From contig CAKJVC010000091.1 in assembly GCA_918026815.1 (NCBI GenBank), positions 151,071 through 215,070 on the forward strand: 64,000 nt of DNA, given 5' to 3'. Below the pieces are notes generated by a model that was not told the origin of the DNA, did no database searches, and saw only the letters and a program-made list of their open reading frames with translations. Positions 20,996 to 31,138 of this stretch are shown here, in pieces. Every line of letters begins with the position of its first letter. Position 1 is the first letter of the stretch. Source of the stretch: Chalara sp. BL73. Lineage: Eukaryota; Ascomycota; Leotiomycetes; Helotiales. A program made the translations under genes and the position numbers.

Positions 20996-22860
20996 CTAAA
21001 GTTTTAAGCCACTTTCAACCGCCTTGCTTGCAATCTCGTCGTATAGAAGGCTACCATCGTCAGCAGATTACTTTTAAGGCAAGGTAGCAAACAGATACTT
21101 ACGAAGTGATAAAGTCGGCATACTGCTCTCCAGTAACCTGGGTCGAAAAATATTGAGCTGCGAGATGAAACTTATGGCCCCCCGGCGCTTTTGCGGAGAG
21201 CACACTAGCTTGCTCCTCCAACAGCTTAAGAGTGTACTCTCTACTGACAATCTTTCCCTCAGCTGTAATAGAAGAGTGCCGTGCCCACTGCCACACCTGG
21301 CTTCTACATACTTCGGCAGTGGCAGCGTCCTCCATCAAATGGTTGATTGGGACACATCCGAATCCCCGGAGCCATGCTTCCATATAAGAGAGACCAACGT
21401 TTATATTTCTTCTTACGCCTTCCTCCGTGATATTACCTGGTACTTCCATATTCAAAAGGTCACTCTGGGTAATTTGTCTGTTTTCGCGTAATTTAAACAT
21501 CTGATTTGGTGTTGGCATATGTTTGTTGAAAACCTCCAAAGTAATAGCGGCCAATGCAGGGTGTGCAACCTATTCGAAAGATAAGTCTTGTTCCGGTTGT
21601 ACTAGCTTGGGACTTACCCAAGTTCCATCATGGCCGGCGTTGGCCTCACGAAGCTTGTCAGCATATACCACTTCCATTGCTATTTTATTAGCCGCCTTAT
21701 CCTCCTTGATGGGAATCTGAGCGGCCATTCCACCCATTCTATATGTCTGTTAGTACCCATGCAGCTGCAGTTACTAGTGTTAAAAGAATGGTGTTTGTAA
21801 TACATACGCGTGCACCTGTCTGCGGTGGCAGGTTTGAATCAAAAGTGTTACATATGCGTCCATAAAAGGTACAGACATTGTAATGCTTGACCGATCTGGT
21901 AGAATGAAGTTTGCATTTTGACGCAGCTTTTTGATAACGCTGAAAATATAGTCCCATCGTCCACAATTGAGGCCAGAGCTATGATCTCGAAGTTCGTAGA
22001 TAATCTCGTCCATCTCGAATGCAGCTAAAATGGTTTCAATCAAGACAGTTCCCCTTATAGTGCCTCTTGGAATAGAGATATAATCCTGTGCAAGGTTGAA
22101 CACATCGTTCCATAGGCGAGCTTCAAGATGGGACTCCATCTTAGGTAGATAGAAATATGGCCCAGTCCCACCTTTAATAAGCTCTTTTGAGTTATGGAAG
22201 AAGTATAGACCGAAGTCAAACAGACTAGCAGAGACGTTTTCTCCATTGACGGTGAAATGTTTCTCCTCGAGATGCCATCCTCTTGGTCTGACGATCAAAG
22301 TGGGTAGTACACGATCAGTACGGAGCTTGTATACCTTTGATCCTTGCTCAAAATCTACTTGCTTTCGAATGGCGTCGTAGAGATTAACTTGCCCATTAAT
22401 CATGTTGTCCCATGTTGGTGCGCTAGAGTCTAGTCGCTCGTACATTAGCGTTGACGGGAGGAAAGCATATGATTGGGGATGGGGATGGGTTAGGGTTACC
22501 CTCAAAGTCCGCCATATACGTGTACGCATCCGAATTCAATGCATTCACAACCATTTTGCGATCTGGGGGTCCCGTGATCTCGATTCTGCGATCAATCAAC
22601 CCTGGTGCAGGTCGGGCTCCCTTCCAAGTATCATTCTCTCTGATGTGTTTCGTCTCGGGGAGGAAGTTTGGCAAAGAACCACTATCCAACTGGGTCTGAA
22701 TTACCGCACGTCTCCGCAGTAGGTCTCTTCTAGTCTGGTTGAACGATCGATGGAGAAGGGCGACGAAAAGTACAGCATCTCTCGTAAGAATCTTTCTGTA
22801 TACCTCGGTAACGGAGCCGTGAATCTTCACGTCTAGGGGAATTGACTCAATTGTAATCAT
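20996..22860 (-). CDS. acuE: Malate synthase, 5 exons
   Basis: Exons: 22860-22500, 22429-21808, 21738-21618, 21569-21103 and 21050-20996. They total 1626 nt and 541 residues, the normal length for fungal malate synthase A. Introns are 70, 69, 48 and 52 bp. It condenses glyoxylate with acetyl-CoA to malate. Landmarks: [14 protein letters not shown] [12 protein letters not shown] (63-74), ADFEDSSAPTW (117-127, across intron 1), [13 protein letters not shown] (242-254), [13 protein letters not shown] (272-284) and [10 protein letters not shown] with the catalytic Asp in exon 4. The ATG at 22860 matches the family start; an upstream in-frame ATG at 22935 is less likely. The protein ends SGLKL, whereas fungal glyoxylate-cycle malate synthases usually end in SKL, so peroxisomal import is uncertain. 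All splice joins hold frame; it appears intact. It could be a second copy of the housekeeping gene. Confidence 0.93.
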
Positions 22861-23830
22861 GTTGAACGAATTTGATGGACAGTCATAAAGGTGTAAGGAA
22901 TTGGAGATAAGTGAGTTCTGTATTCGAACTGACATGGGTTAAATATGTCAGTGTTATTTGATAGTGAGCTGGGCTATTGGTGTCTAAGAAAGCAAATCGA
23001 TTGATTGATTGATTCTATTTAACGTCTAACTAAAGGGCCGTGTGAAGCACGGGACCTACTCCATACTCGAAGATACGACGCTAAGAGTAAACTCCTAGAA
23101 ACCAGAGGCTGATAGCCTGGGGTATACTGGGATACTTGGCGTTATTCCTTAACCGCAAGCATTAGACAGGAAGATATTTACACTGGAACTGGGAAATGAG
23201 CCTTCCTCTACGCTCTAGCCCTCCTACTCCCCATGGCTCTAAGAAAGCAAATTGATTGGGCAGAACTACACCTTGGCAACTCCCGGCCATAATCATATCA
23301 AGGAGAGCAGACCTTGCTCTTCGATAACTAGCTTTCGTTGCCCAAAGTTTATGAAGCCCGAGTGACGGCCCAGCCGCGGTTAGGCTGCATACACAGTTCA
23401 TGAACATCGATCCTAATACGTCTGAGCTGCGATCGGTCGGCCATCAGCATCGACGACCACCCCGCATCATATTCGCCACATCAAATGAATGATGAAATGA
23501 TACGCCTGCAACTAGACCATCCTCTGGCACCAGTTAGGCGGTTACTTGGACATGTAGCATCCTCTCCGCTTCACCCTAACCGCTCGTCGAAGAAGCCGTT
23601 TATAATCTAGGCCAATCATGCTCTCCCCTAATTTACAGGGGCATTGTCACGAGACGAGATTTCGATTCCAAACGAATCTGAACCTTACTCCGCATGACGG
23701 GAGTTACGCTGGCTTAGCGGTATCGTGGATCATAGCATGCCGAGGCGAGAGTAGCCTAGTTAGCGAAGATGCCCCGTAAGATATTCAGAACCTCTACATG
23801 AGGAGGCCGCCGATTCAACTACATATACCA
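22861..23830. other. Upstream region of malate synthase, then non-coding island edge
   Basis: Normal composition to about 23830. A near-repeat CTAAGAAAGCAAAT(C/T)GATTG occurs at 22984-23001 and 23239-23256, framing about 250 bp that may be an insertion. The minus frame at 23162-23407 is not recognised. The right edge (23786-23816, CTCTACATGAGGAGGC...GATTCAACT) is shared with the repeat at 54607-54640. Confidence 0.4.
23786..23816. repeat. Short dispersed repeat, also at 54607-54640
   Basis: ACCTCTACATGAGGAGGC followed by GCCGATTCAACT is found here and, with one difference, in the LTR-like block at 54530-54723. It marks the junction between normal-composition and RIP-degraded DNA, suggesting that a retrotransposon starts here and continues into the AT-rich DNA to the right. 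Confidence 0.55.
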
Positions 23831-26217
23831 AACTGAGCTTAGGCACTCAAGTTAATTTATAATTCAAATATTTTAAAACTTAATATACAGTATATCTTAA
23901 ACTTTCTGAATTCAAATATAAAAACTAAATTGTAATTACTTCTATTGTTGTCAAGTTATTTAAATATTAAGTTGAGTTGTAGTTCGCATAAACTTTTCTT
24001 TTAAAAACAGCGCTACTTTAAACTGTTTTTAGTAACGGAGTGCTAAAACTTAGTTTATTTCGGTAAAAAAGTGCCAAAACTTAGTTTATTTCGAAAATCT
24101 TCTAGTTAAAATAAAACAAGCTACTTTTTTTCTTTTTTTTTTCTTTTATAAAACATTGCATTTACACAGTAAACTTGTTTATTAAATTAAAATACAATAA
24201 CGTGCACAAATCTTTACAAAACTTATTGCGCATATTTTGCTTTTATAAAACGCTGCGACAACTTTGCTAGCGCAATGTAAAAAGTTGCCGCCGCCAAAAA
24301 ATTTTACGCTCGAGTTTTTGCGGAATATTAAACACTCGCAAAAAACACACTTAAAAAATAAAGTTAGTTAACTGTTGCTTAAAAAATATTTTTTTATAAC
24401 AAGTCAAAGTATGTTTTTTATTAAACATATTTAATAACAGCGACTTATTAAATTTAGCTAAATATATTTAACAAAAACTTAGTATTTTATGTTTTGTGTA
24501 AGTAATAAATATTTTAGTTTAAAAAGTAAATGTTTATACTTATTTTTTTTTCGGCACTAAAAAATACGCTGTAACTAAAACAGTTTTAGTACTTAATAAA
24601 AAGTTTAATTTAACAGCACTTTCGCTTTAAAAAACAAAAAAAAACAAAAACAAAAAACTTTTAATTAAAAAATTAAAATTATATCAGCAAACGTAAGCCG
24701 AAAAACTAGTTTTAAGTCTATTTACAGCTTTTAAAAAAAGCGACAAAAAGCCAAAAATGCACGAAAAAAAAAAAAAACGCGAACAAAAAGCGACTAAGCG
24801 AAATAACTAGTTTATGCAAACTTACAATATTTTTTTAACAATTTAACTTGTTCGAAATTTCGTTTTTAATAGCTTTTCGCTTGTACTGCAAATCGAAAAT
24901 AAATTTAAAACACTATTGCTGTTAAGCTTTTTGTTTAAATTAATATCGATAAACATTTCCGATTTTAATTCTATTTAAAACTTTTAACGTTTTATTAAGC
25001 TCGAAAAGTTTATAGCCGGCTTTATTTAAAAAAATTTATTTTTTATTAAGCTTAATAAGCCTAAAAAGCTTATAGCTAGCTTTATTAAAAAAATTTCAAA
25101 TGTTCCGAATATTAAAAACTAAATTTCTGATATAAAACAATTTAGTATACAACTTACAAACCAGCTTTTTAAGTTTTATAGCTATTGCACCGACTGTTAT
25201 AACTAACAAAACTTAAAACATGCAAATAAATATATTACTTATTGTAGCTTTTAAAACTATATATATAAATCAGAAATAATTGTATATTTTTAAATATTAA
25301 AAAACTTTAAGTTAGCGAAGCATAACAACAATTTAGCAAATTAACTAACTGCCGAAAAAAACGATAATTGTACAACAGTATACAATTTAATTAGCAAAAA
25401 AAAAAGTTATAGTATATTTGTTTTGCAGCAAAAAATGAGCCGTTTCAAGCACTAAATGTATACTTTAATATTAACAGCGCTTTTAGTTTTGTTAATAATT
25501 TAACTATTGCAAAATAAAATATTCGATAAATTGCTATTTAGCTTAAAGTATTAAACTTGCAATTTAGTTTGCACTTTTTACTTAAACAAATTCAGTTTTT
25601 TAACAATTATAGTTATTTTTATAATTAGCGTCGGCTAATTTACGAAGTTTTTTATTATAAAATTAGCCGGTTTATAAAATTCGAAAATGCTTTTTTTTAT
25701 GTTTTTTTTTTACGGTTGTACTGTAAAAATCAACAAAGCGGCCGATTACAAAACAGCGATTTTAAAATATAAATAAACTAAGTTTTTTTGCTAGCGATTT
25801 ATTAGTATTATTAAAACAACTAAACTTAGTATTATTTTGCAAATTATTAATACAACAAAGCGAATTTTACTACTCGAAAAATAAAAAGCCGGTTACAAAA
25901 AAAAAAAATTACTTTTCGTATTTAATACTTTATGTATTTAGTTTAACTTGATTAACTAAATAAATTATAAAAAACTATTTTTGTAACTATTCAACAATTA
26001 AGCTTTTAGTATTTTTAAAACTTAAAGTTATTTTTTAATGTAAAAAATCTGAAAAGTTTAACGAAAAAACATATTTTAAATAAAATAATAATTCGCTTTT
26101 GTTATGTGGCTGTGCGGGTTAGGGTTAAGCGAAAATTTGGTTTGACTTAGCGAAAAAAAAAAAAAAAAAAAATTGAAAAATAAAAAGTTTGAAATCGATT
26201 AAAAACACGTTTTATAA
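23831..26217. repeat. RIP-degraded AT-rich repeat DNA
   Basis: AT-rich, with stops in every frame and no open frame of note. It is probably the body of a retrotransposon whose LTR fragment is at 23786-23816, but no reverse transcriptase or integrase motif could be followed. A telomere-like GGGTTAGGGTTA lies at 26116-26127. Confidence 0.5.
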
Positions 26218-26870
26218 CATATTTTTTTTTCAGCCAATCAAAGCAATTATAAAGCGTTACGCTCCACTTTTTAACTTTGTAAAAAAAAAAAAAATAAAAA
26301 AAAAAAAATAAACTGTTTTAAATTGAATAAAAGCACTATTAAAAAAACATTTTTTATAGTAAAAATTTTAGCCAATAAAATCAATTATGAAGCGTTACGC
26401 CCTACTTTTTAACTTAGTAAAAAACAAAATTAAAATTTTTTATTTTATTTTAAATTAAATAAAAACACTATTAAAAAAAAAATTTTTATAATAAAAATTT
26501 TAGCCAATAAAATCAATTATAAAGCGTTACGCTTCACTTTTCTTTTGGCATATTTACTTTAAGTTAACTTTCCGTTTTTGTTTAAGCTTACTTTCTGTAA
26601 AGCCAATTCGCATTATTATTAAATGTTACTTCTCGTTTTTTTTTAAACTTATTTTTACTTAGGCCAATTAACTTTATTATAAAGCGTTACTTTTCCGCTT
26701 TTATTTAAACTTATTCTTTTTTAAACTATTTCGCCGCATTTTTTTAAGTTCACTTTTCTACGAGCTAATGCGCTTTATTATAAAGCGTTACTTTTCGCTT
26801 TTTTTTAAACTTACTTTTTTTTTAGCTAACTTGCTTTATTTTAAAGCGTTACTTTCCGCTTTAATTTCTT
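26218..26870. repeat. Degenerate tandem array with conserved AAAGCGTTAC core
   Basis: Seven irregular units each carry a GCCAATxxx(n)TTATAAAGCGTTAC-like core, starting at about 26251, 26390, 26521, 26621, 26681, 26782 and 26843. The first three units are ~130 bp apart and the last four ~60-100 bp. T-rich linkers separate them. It is possibly the non-coding region of a transposon or a minisatellite degraded by RIP. Confidence 0.75.
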
Positions 26871-27533
26871 TAATATCAATTTCAACTTTATATGTTTTAT
26901 ACTTTTTTAACATTGCTAAACAATTTATTAATTTACAATTTGCAAAAAATTATGTTTTTTAAGTATATTGTATTTTTTATATTTATTAGTTAACTACAGT
27001 CAACTAAGTTTATTTTTTACAACTTTATTATTTGTAAAGCTAATTTGTTAAACTTACAAGCATATTAATCATTTATTAAATCTATTATTATTTATTGCTA
27101 TTTTTTATTTTTTTTAAGCGTTTTATTAACTTTTTCCTTAAATAAAGCATTGTTACTTTGCTTAATTTTATTTTCGATTTTATTTTCGGATTTATTTTTG
27201 AACTTATTTTCGATTTTATTTGTATTTATATTCGCATTTGTACTAAAAGCTTTTTTCAACAATTAACGTAAGCTTAAACGTTGGCTTTTATAAACTTTGT
27301 TGTGTCGAGGGGCGGGCGGGCCAGTTGTCCATCTGGGTCACTTCGCGCCGGCGACAACAACCACGAAAAGTCTAGTTCCGGTAATAGTAATAATAACAAA
27401 GCATTTTTACAAAAAGGCCTTAGTATAAGTAATAGTATATTTATAATTTTACGGACGGAAAACGGGAATCAATATTGTAATAGGTTGATTACGGGCCTGT
27501 AACGCGACTTTTTGCAGGTGTGGTGTTTTGGTG
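26871..27533. repeat. AT-rich DNA with one normal-composition patch
   Basis: AT-rich up to about 27280, then a patch with GC-rich segments (27300-27500). The plus frame at 27281-27502 is Ser/Asn-rich and unrecognised; it may be a retrotransposon spacer. Not called as a gene. Confidence 0.4.
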
Positions 27534-27786
27534 CACCAGTAGGTGTCAGGATTTGTTGCGCACAAGCCACCCTCTTTAAAAATACCCTCTACTAGATTAA
27601 TTCGCAGAAAGCAATAATAAATTATTTTCGTTGAAAATTCTAATAAAGAAATATTCTAGAGCCTTTATAATGCCCTTGCTAATTAAATCTTGGAATTTTT
27701 AAATAGTTGCGTAAAAAGAAGTACTTGAAATTAAGTCCATTTTTTTACGTCGTAAAATGCGCAACGAATCCTGACACCCACTGGTG
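27534..27786. mobile_element. 253-bp MITE-like element with 29-bp inverted ends
   Basis: Left arm 27534-27562 and right arm 27758-27786 are complementary at 27 of 29 positions (CACCAGTAGGTGTCAGGATT... and its partner). GTG flanks both ends (27531-27533 and 27787-27789), a possible 3-bp target duplication. The interior is AT-rich and non-coding. Confidence 0.65.
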
Positions 27787-28500
27787 GTGTGGGAAGCTGC
27801 TTAGTCAGAATTCTAAACGTACAGGTGATGTACGTGTAGTAAGACCCATGAGATATGGCCCATGCCTTACGGGTGGGCTACACCACCAATTCTCAACAAG
27901 TATATCATATATAGAACTAGATCCCAATAACAAGTATGCTACTGAAAAATACTATTTGAGTTGAGCACGAAGCTTCTATTTAAAAAGAAAACCATTTACT
28001 TATATAGAACCTTCGTGAGTTGGATCATTGCATACTTTATGATCTATGATCCATCACGTGACTCCTTACACCCAGGGGTTCTCTGTGTAAGCCAAGCCTA
28101 CCCAGCCTCAGGCCCCTAAGGCATAAGTGTAACAGTCTGCCAATTTGGGAGATGACTACTGTGAGACTCAGCTAACAAAGGTTATGGTCGAGGTTCGAAA
28201 CTTATTAAAGAATCGGATAAGCTTGCGATACCTCGTGAATAGTGGAAGACTTTTCTTATTCCCCCATATAGGGGTGCATGGGGGGGGCTAAGAAATACTC
28301 ATTAAAGGTGAGGATTTAGAGACGAGGGGAAGGCGGGAAAGAATTCTTTAAACAGAAAGGCAGAGGCGGCTTCTCGTGGCAACAGGGATGCAGCTGGGAA
28401 CCACAATACTAAACGGAGGTGCGATGGGTACGAGTGCAGCTCCACATTTACCGCCACATCGGCACTCAATGTGACGCAGCCCGGGCATGCAGCTATTGTA
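27787..28500. repeat. LTR-like remnants, no gene seen
   Basis: Read on the minus strand from 28131, the sequence begins TGTTACAC, carries a TATATAAGTAAA box (near 28005) and the segment GCTTCGTGCTCAACT. The same series occurs on the minus strand from about 54723 down to 54545, so both look like degraded LTRs of one family. From 28140 to 28500 I see nothing specific. Confidence 0.45.
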
Positions 28501-28658
28501 CGAAAAGGGGTTTCAAGAAATCAAGGTCACCCCCCTTGTTCTGCCATCGTTAAATAAGGAACTTTCTGGGTCAAAAGTGAGAACCCACAATTCTCATTGG
28601 TCACAAAGCTCACCGCCTTGCTTGGGGGTGACCTTGATTTCTTGAGACCCCCTTTCGG
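28501..28658. repeat. Fold-back repeat with ~37-bp arms
   Basis: The left arm at 28501-28538 (CGAAAAGGGGTTTCAAGAAA...) is nearly complementary to the right arm at 28622-28658 (...TTTCTTGAGACCCCCTTTCG). The 83-bp loop is non-coding. It may be a MITE remnant or the ends of an inverted duplication. Confidence 0.7.
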
Positions 28659-28709
28659 TCCTAGCTACTTCTACATAAGACTAAAGACGCCGGGAAAGCT
28701 TATAGTTCA

Positions 28710-29087
28710 ATGGTCGTTTATGTCACCAAAGGCAGTGAAGCAGCACGACTGTTACAAGACCAATACTTCCATGTCGCAGGAGAGTCAGCTTACACCAGGG
28801 TTTCGAGCCACGATATAGTCCACAAAGCAAATTATGGCGACGAAAGTAAAAGGCCGAGCCGCGAAGGCAGGAAAACGCCCTGCAACTGCGGCAGCGACCC
28901 GGAACCAGCCGGTACACGAAAAGGCGAATGCAAGTGCAAATATGCAGATCAAAGTGCTCACCGACTTGGTCAAATCGTTGTTGAGGGCAGTAAATTTTTT
29001 TTTTTTTTAAATAAGCGTTCACTTCCTCCTCAGCAAAAGACGATAGCGTCACTTCAGGAACGTGGTATTTCAGGGCGATATAACTGA
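28710..29087 (+). pseudogene. Gag/ORF1-like retroelement fragment
   Basis: The plus frame starting at 28710 reads VVYVTKGSEAARLLQDQYF and HVAGESAYTR, and a neighbouring frame continues GFEPRYSPQ. This resembles the segment just before the zinc knuckles in gag/ORF1 proteins of fungal retroelements, here with a frameshift and no zinc knuckle. A separate plus frame from about 28833 (MATKVKGRAAKAGKRPATAA) resembles an ORF1 N-terminus and ends in a T run. I infer juxtaposed fragments of LINE-like or LTR-element ORF1. Family assignment is from memory of the motif, so it is uncertain. Confidence 0.4.
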
Positions 29088-29298
29088 AAAACTATAAGCT
29101 TATACTACCCAATGAAGTGAGGGTTCTCCTTCCAAACCACGGTTGCGCTTTATCTCCTAGCGCGGATCGGCAACGCCAGACCAGACTCAAGCGACCTGAG
29201 CCCTTCATTGACGACATCTACAGTCATCACTAGAATTCGAGAAAAGGTTTAACGACAAGAGACAGATTGTTCATAATTTTTGCCTAATTGGATAGTAT

Positions 29299-29970
29299 TC
29301 ATCCGGCACGTAGCGGTATTTCTTCGCGCCTTTCTTTCTCTTTCTCTTGTTTTTCCTTGCGGTGTTTCCAGATTTGCCAACCTATGCCAAACAACAAGCC
29401 AATTACTGAGCAAACTACCGAAACTATGACCCCAATTAGAGAAGCACTGCTTAGACCGGAAGTTCGAGTCTCAGATATATCGGCGGCTTCGTTTGCTAAG
29501 GTCGTGGAGGTTGGAGAAGATATTTTTGCACGTCCTAAAGGATATATTAGTCTTCGCTTTGCATTGAAGATATTCAGGTCTCCTATACCAGTAGGTGAGC
29601 TTCCGGTCGATAAAACGGTCATTCCTCCTTGTTCTGCGGTTGCATATGCAGCACAGTATTTGTTATAAACACTTAGCACGGCAGAATAGTCTGAAGACGT
29701 ATCTGAACAGTATGTAAAAACACAGCTACTGATATATGATGTTGCTGTGTAACCCAGATTTGGATTACAGTAGCAGTCTTCGTACCATGGGTAGGGACAT
29801 TTCAGAGTACCGCGTAGCCAATCATCTTCAGAAAGAATCCGCCGTACACAAGTGCGGAGATAAGTCCACTCTGGATAATCCGTGATCGTTACTGTAGCTT
29901 TGTCTATTTGTGCCTTCACTTGGAAAAGGAGCCAGAGAACGCACAAGTAGACCGTAAGAATCGAAAACAT
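29299..29970 (-). CDS. CFEM-like single-pass membrane protein
   Basis: A 223-residue protein from the ATG at 29970. This start gives a clean signal peptide (MFSILTVYLCVLWLLFQVKA, 1-20); an upstream in-frame ATG at 30075 would bury it. The ectodomain has seven cysteines at 41, 58, 66, 68, 83, 88 and 106 with an Asp before the CxC (WYEDCYC). That order matches a CFEM domain lacking one of its eight cysteines. A Ser/Thr-rich stalk follows, then a membrane segment at about 165-190 and a basic tail (KHRKEKQEKEKERR). CFEM proteins are fungal surface proteins, several of which bind haem or act in host interaction. Topology is well supported; the CFEM label is an inference. No intron is needed. Confidence 0.7.
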   Translation of the reverse strand: MFSILTVYLCVLWLLFQVKAQIDKATVTITDYPEWTYLRTCVRRILSEDDWLRGTLKCPYPWYEDCYCNPNLGYTATSYISSCVFTYCSDTSSDYSAVLSVYNKYCAAYATAEQGGMTVLSTGSSPTGIGDLNIFNAKRRLIYPLGRAKISSPTSTTLANEAADISETRTSGLSSASLIGVIVSVVCSVIGLLFGIGWQIWKHRKEKQEKEKERREEIPLRAG

Positions 29971-31138
29971 GTTACTCGCGCGCGGGAGAGATGAGAGACT
30001 ATGAGCTGAGTGACTGAAGGAAGTATTCATACTTGCATCATAACTCGTGGGATAGTTGGGCTGGCCTGAACACAATTATTCCATTTGTCGTTCGACCAAG
30101 AATCATCAGGCTGGAACGGTCGATAATGCTTTTCAGCTTTTGCGCCACTCAGGCTGCACACCTGTTACGCCAAAGGGTTTGAAGCGGTCCAGTATCGTCG
30201 ACGGTATATGCCGCTTGCGAGATGATTGGATGGAATGTGTAGTGCTGCTTGCTTTATCCTGCAACCCACAATTGCCAAGTCTCCTTTTATTCTGCCAATG
30301 AAAGTAAAGCAACCACAAGTCCACAGCCTCAATGATATACAGGTAACAAGGGAAAGTAATGTGGCGGTCTGTGCTTAATCATCTCCGAGTGTTAAGCACG
30401 GAGTGGACCTCGAACGAGGGTAAATGCAAGTAAAGTAGAAATCTTCAAGGGTCAAGATGGTTGGAACAAATTGAGAGGTACTGCAACTATAGGGAAGGAA
30501 GACCAACAAACTTTTGAGTTGGGGTGGTGGTGTCCAGGTCGCACCGAGCTGCACTACATCGGGCGAAATGAGACACTTGCATATATACGCGGAACCAATC
30601 ACAAGGATACACGCCACACCCACCTCCCTTTTTTGCACATTGACATTGTTGGTCGTTTGAAAAAGGGTTGAGCTATTGCCTCCCAGCCTTTGTGTTACTT
30701 GTACGGCTAAACAAACAACGAGTCCCCAAACTTGGGTAAGTCGGACCCCCCCACCTTGGGCCACCTCGCTTAGCACACCGCTACTACCACTCTACCTACT
30801 CCGAACCCTTATTTCTTCAGTTTTTTAATCAATTATCTCCAAATTTTGCGCACAGCTTGGACTAATCATGAAGTCTAATTATACTGAAGAAGACCTCCTA
30901 CTTATATTCCCGACATGATTTGTATTAGAAGATAGATTGAAGGGTGAAGGTGTGACAGGCTGATAGTAACCTATTCAATTGACTATCACTGCTATATTAC
31001 AAAGAGAATCAACATAAGGAGAGAAAAAGAGAATCCAGGAGATTACAGGTTTTACAACCAGGCCTGTAACGGGTTCGCCAGTACGTAACGGGTCGGTGGC
31101 TTTACAAAGAGTTCACGGTAGCTACGCGCTATCACGTA
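29971..31138. other. Upstream region and non-coding DNA
   Basis: Normal composition, no convincing gene. The minus frames at 30133-30324 and 30375-30776 lack domains and splice partners. The part from about 30950 (TGTGACAGGCTGATAG...) to the pogo insertion at 31138, continuing at 48043, may be one old repeat that the pogo element split; both flanks look like LTR or promoter-type repeat DNA. Confidence 0.4.

Noticed and set aside
26218..26870. CRISPR-like array of AAAGCGTTAC cores
   Set aside because: Irregular spacing, degenerate repeats, a eukaryotic host and no cas genes; a degraded transposon repeat is a better explanation.
28160..28230. Possible tRNA (GAGGTTCGAAAC resembles a B box)
   Set aside because: No acceptor stem, D arm or anticodon arm could be folded around it.
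30375..30776. 133-codon minus frame upstream of the membrane protein
   Set aside because: No domain, no signal peptide, and no support for coding; probably non-coding or repeat DNA.
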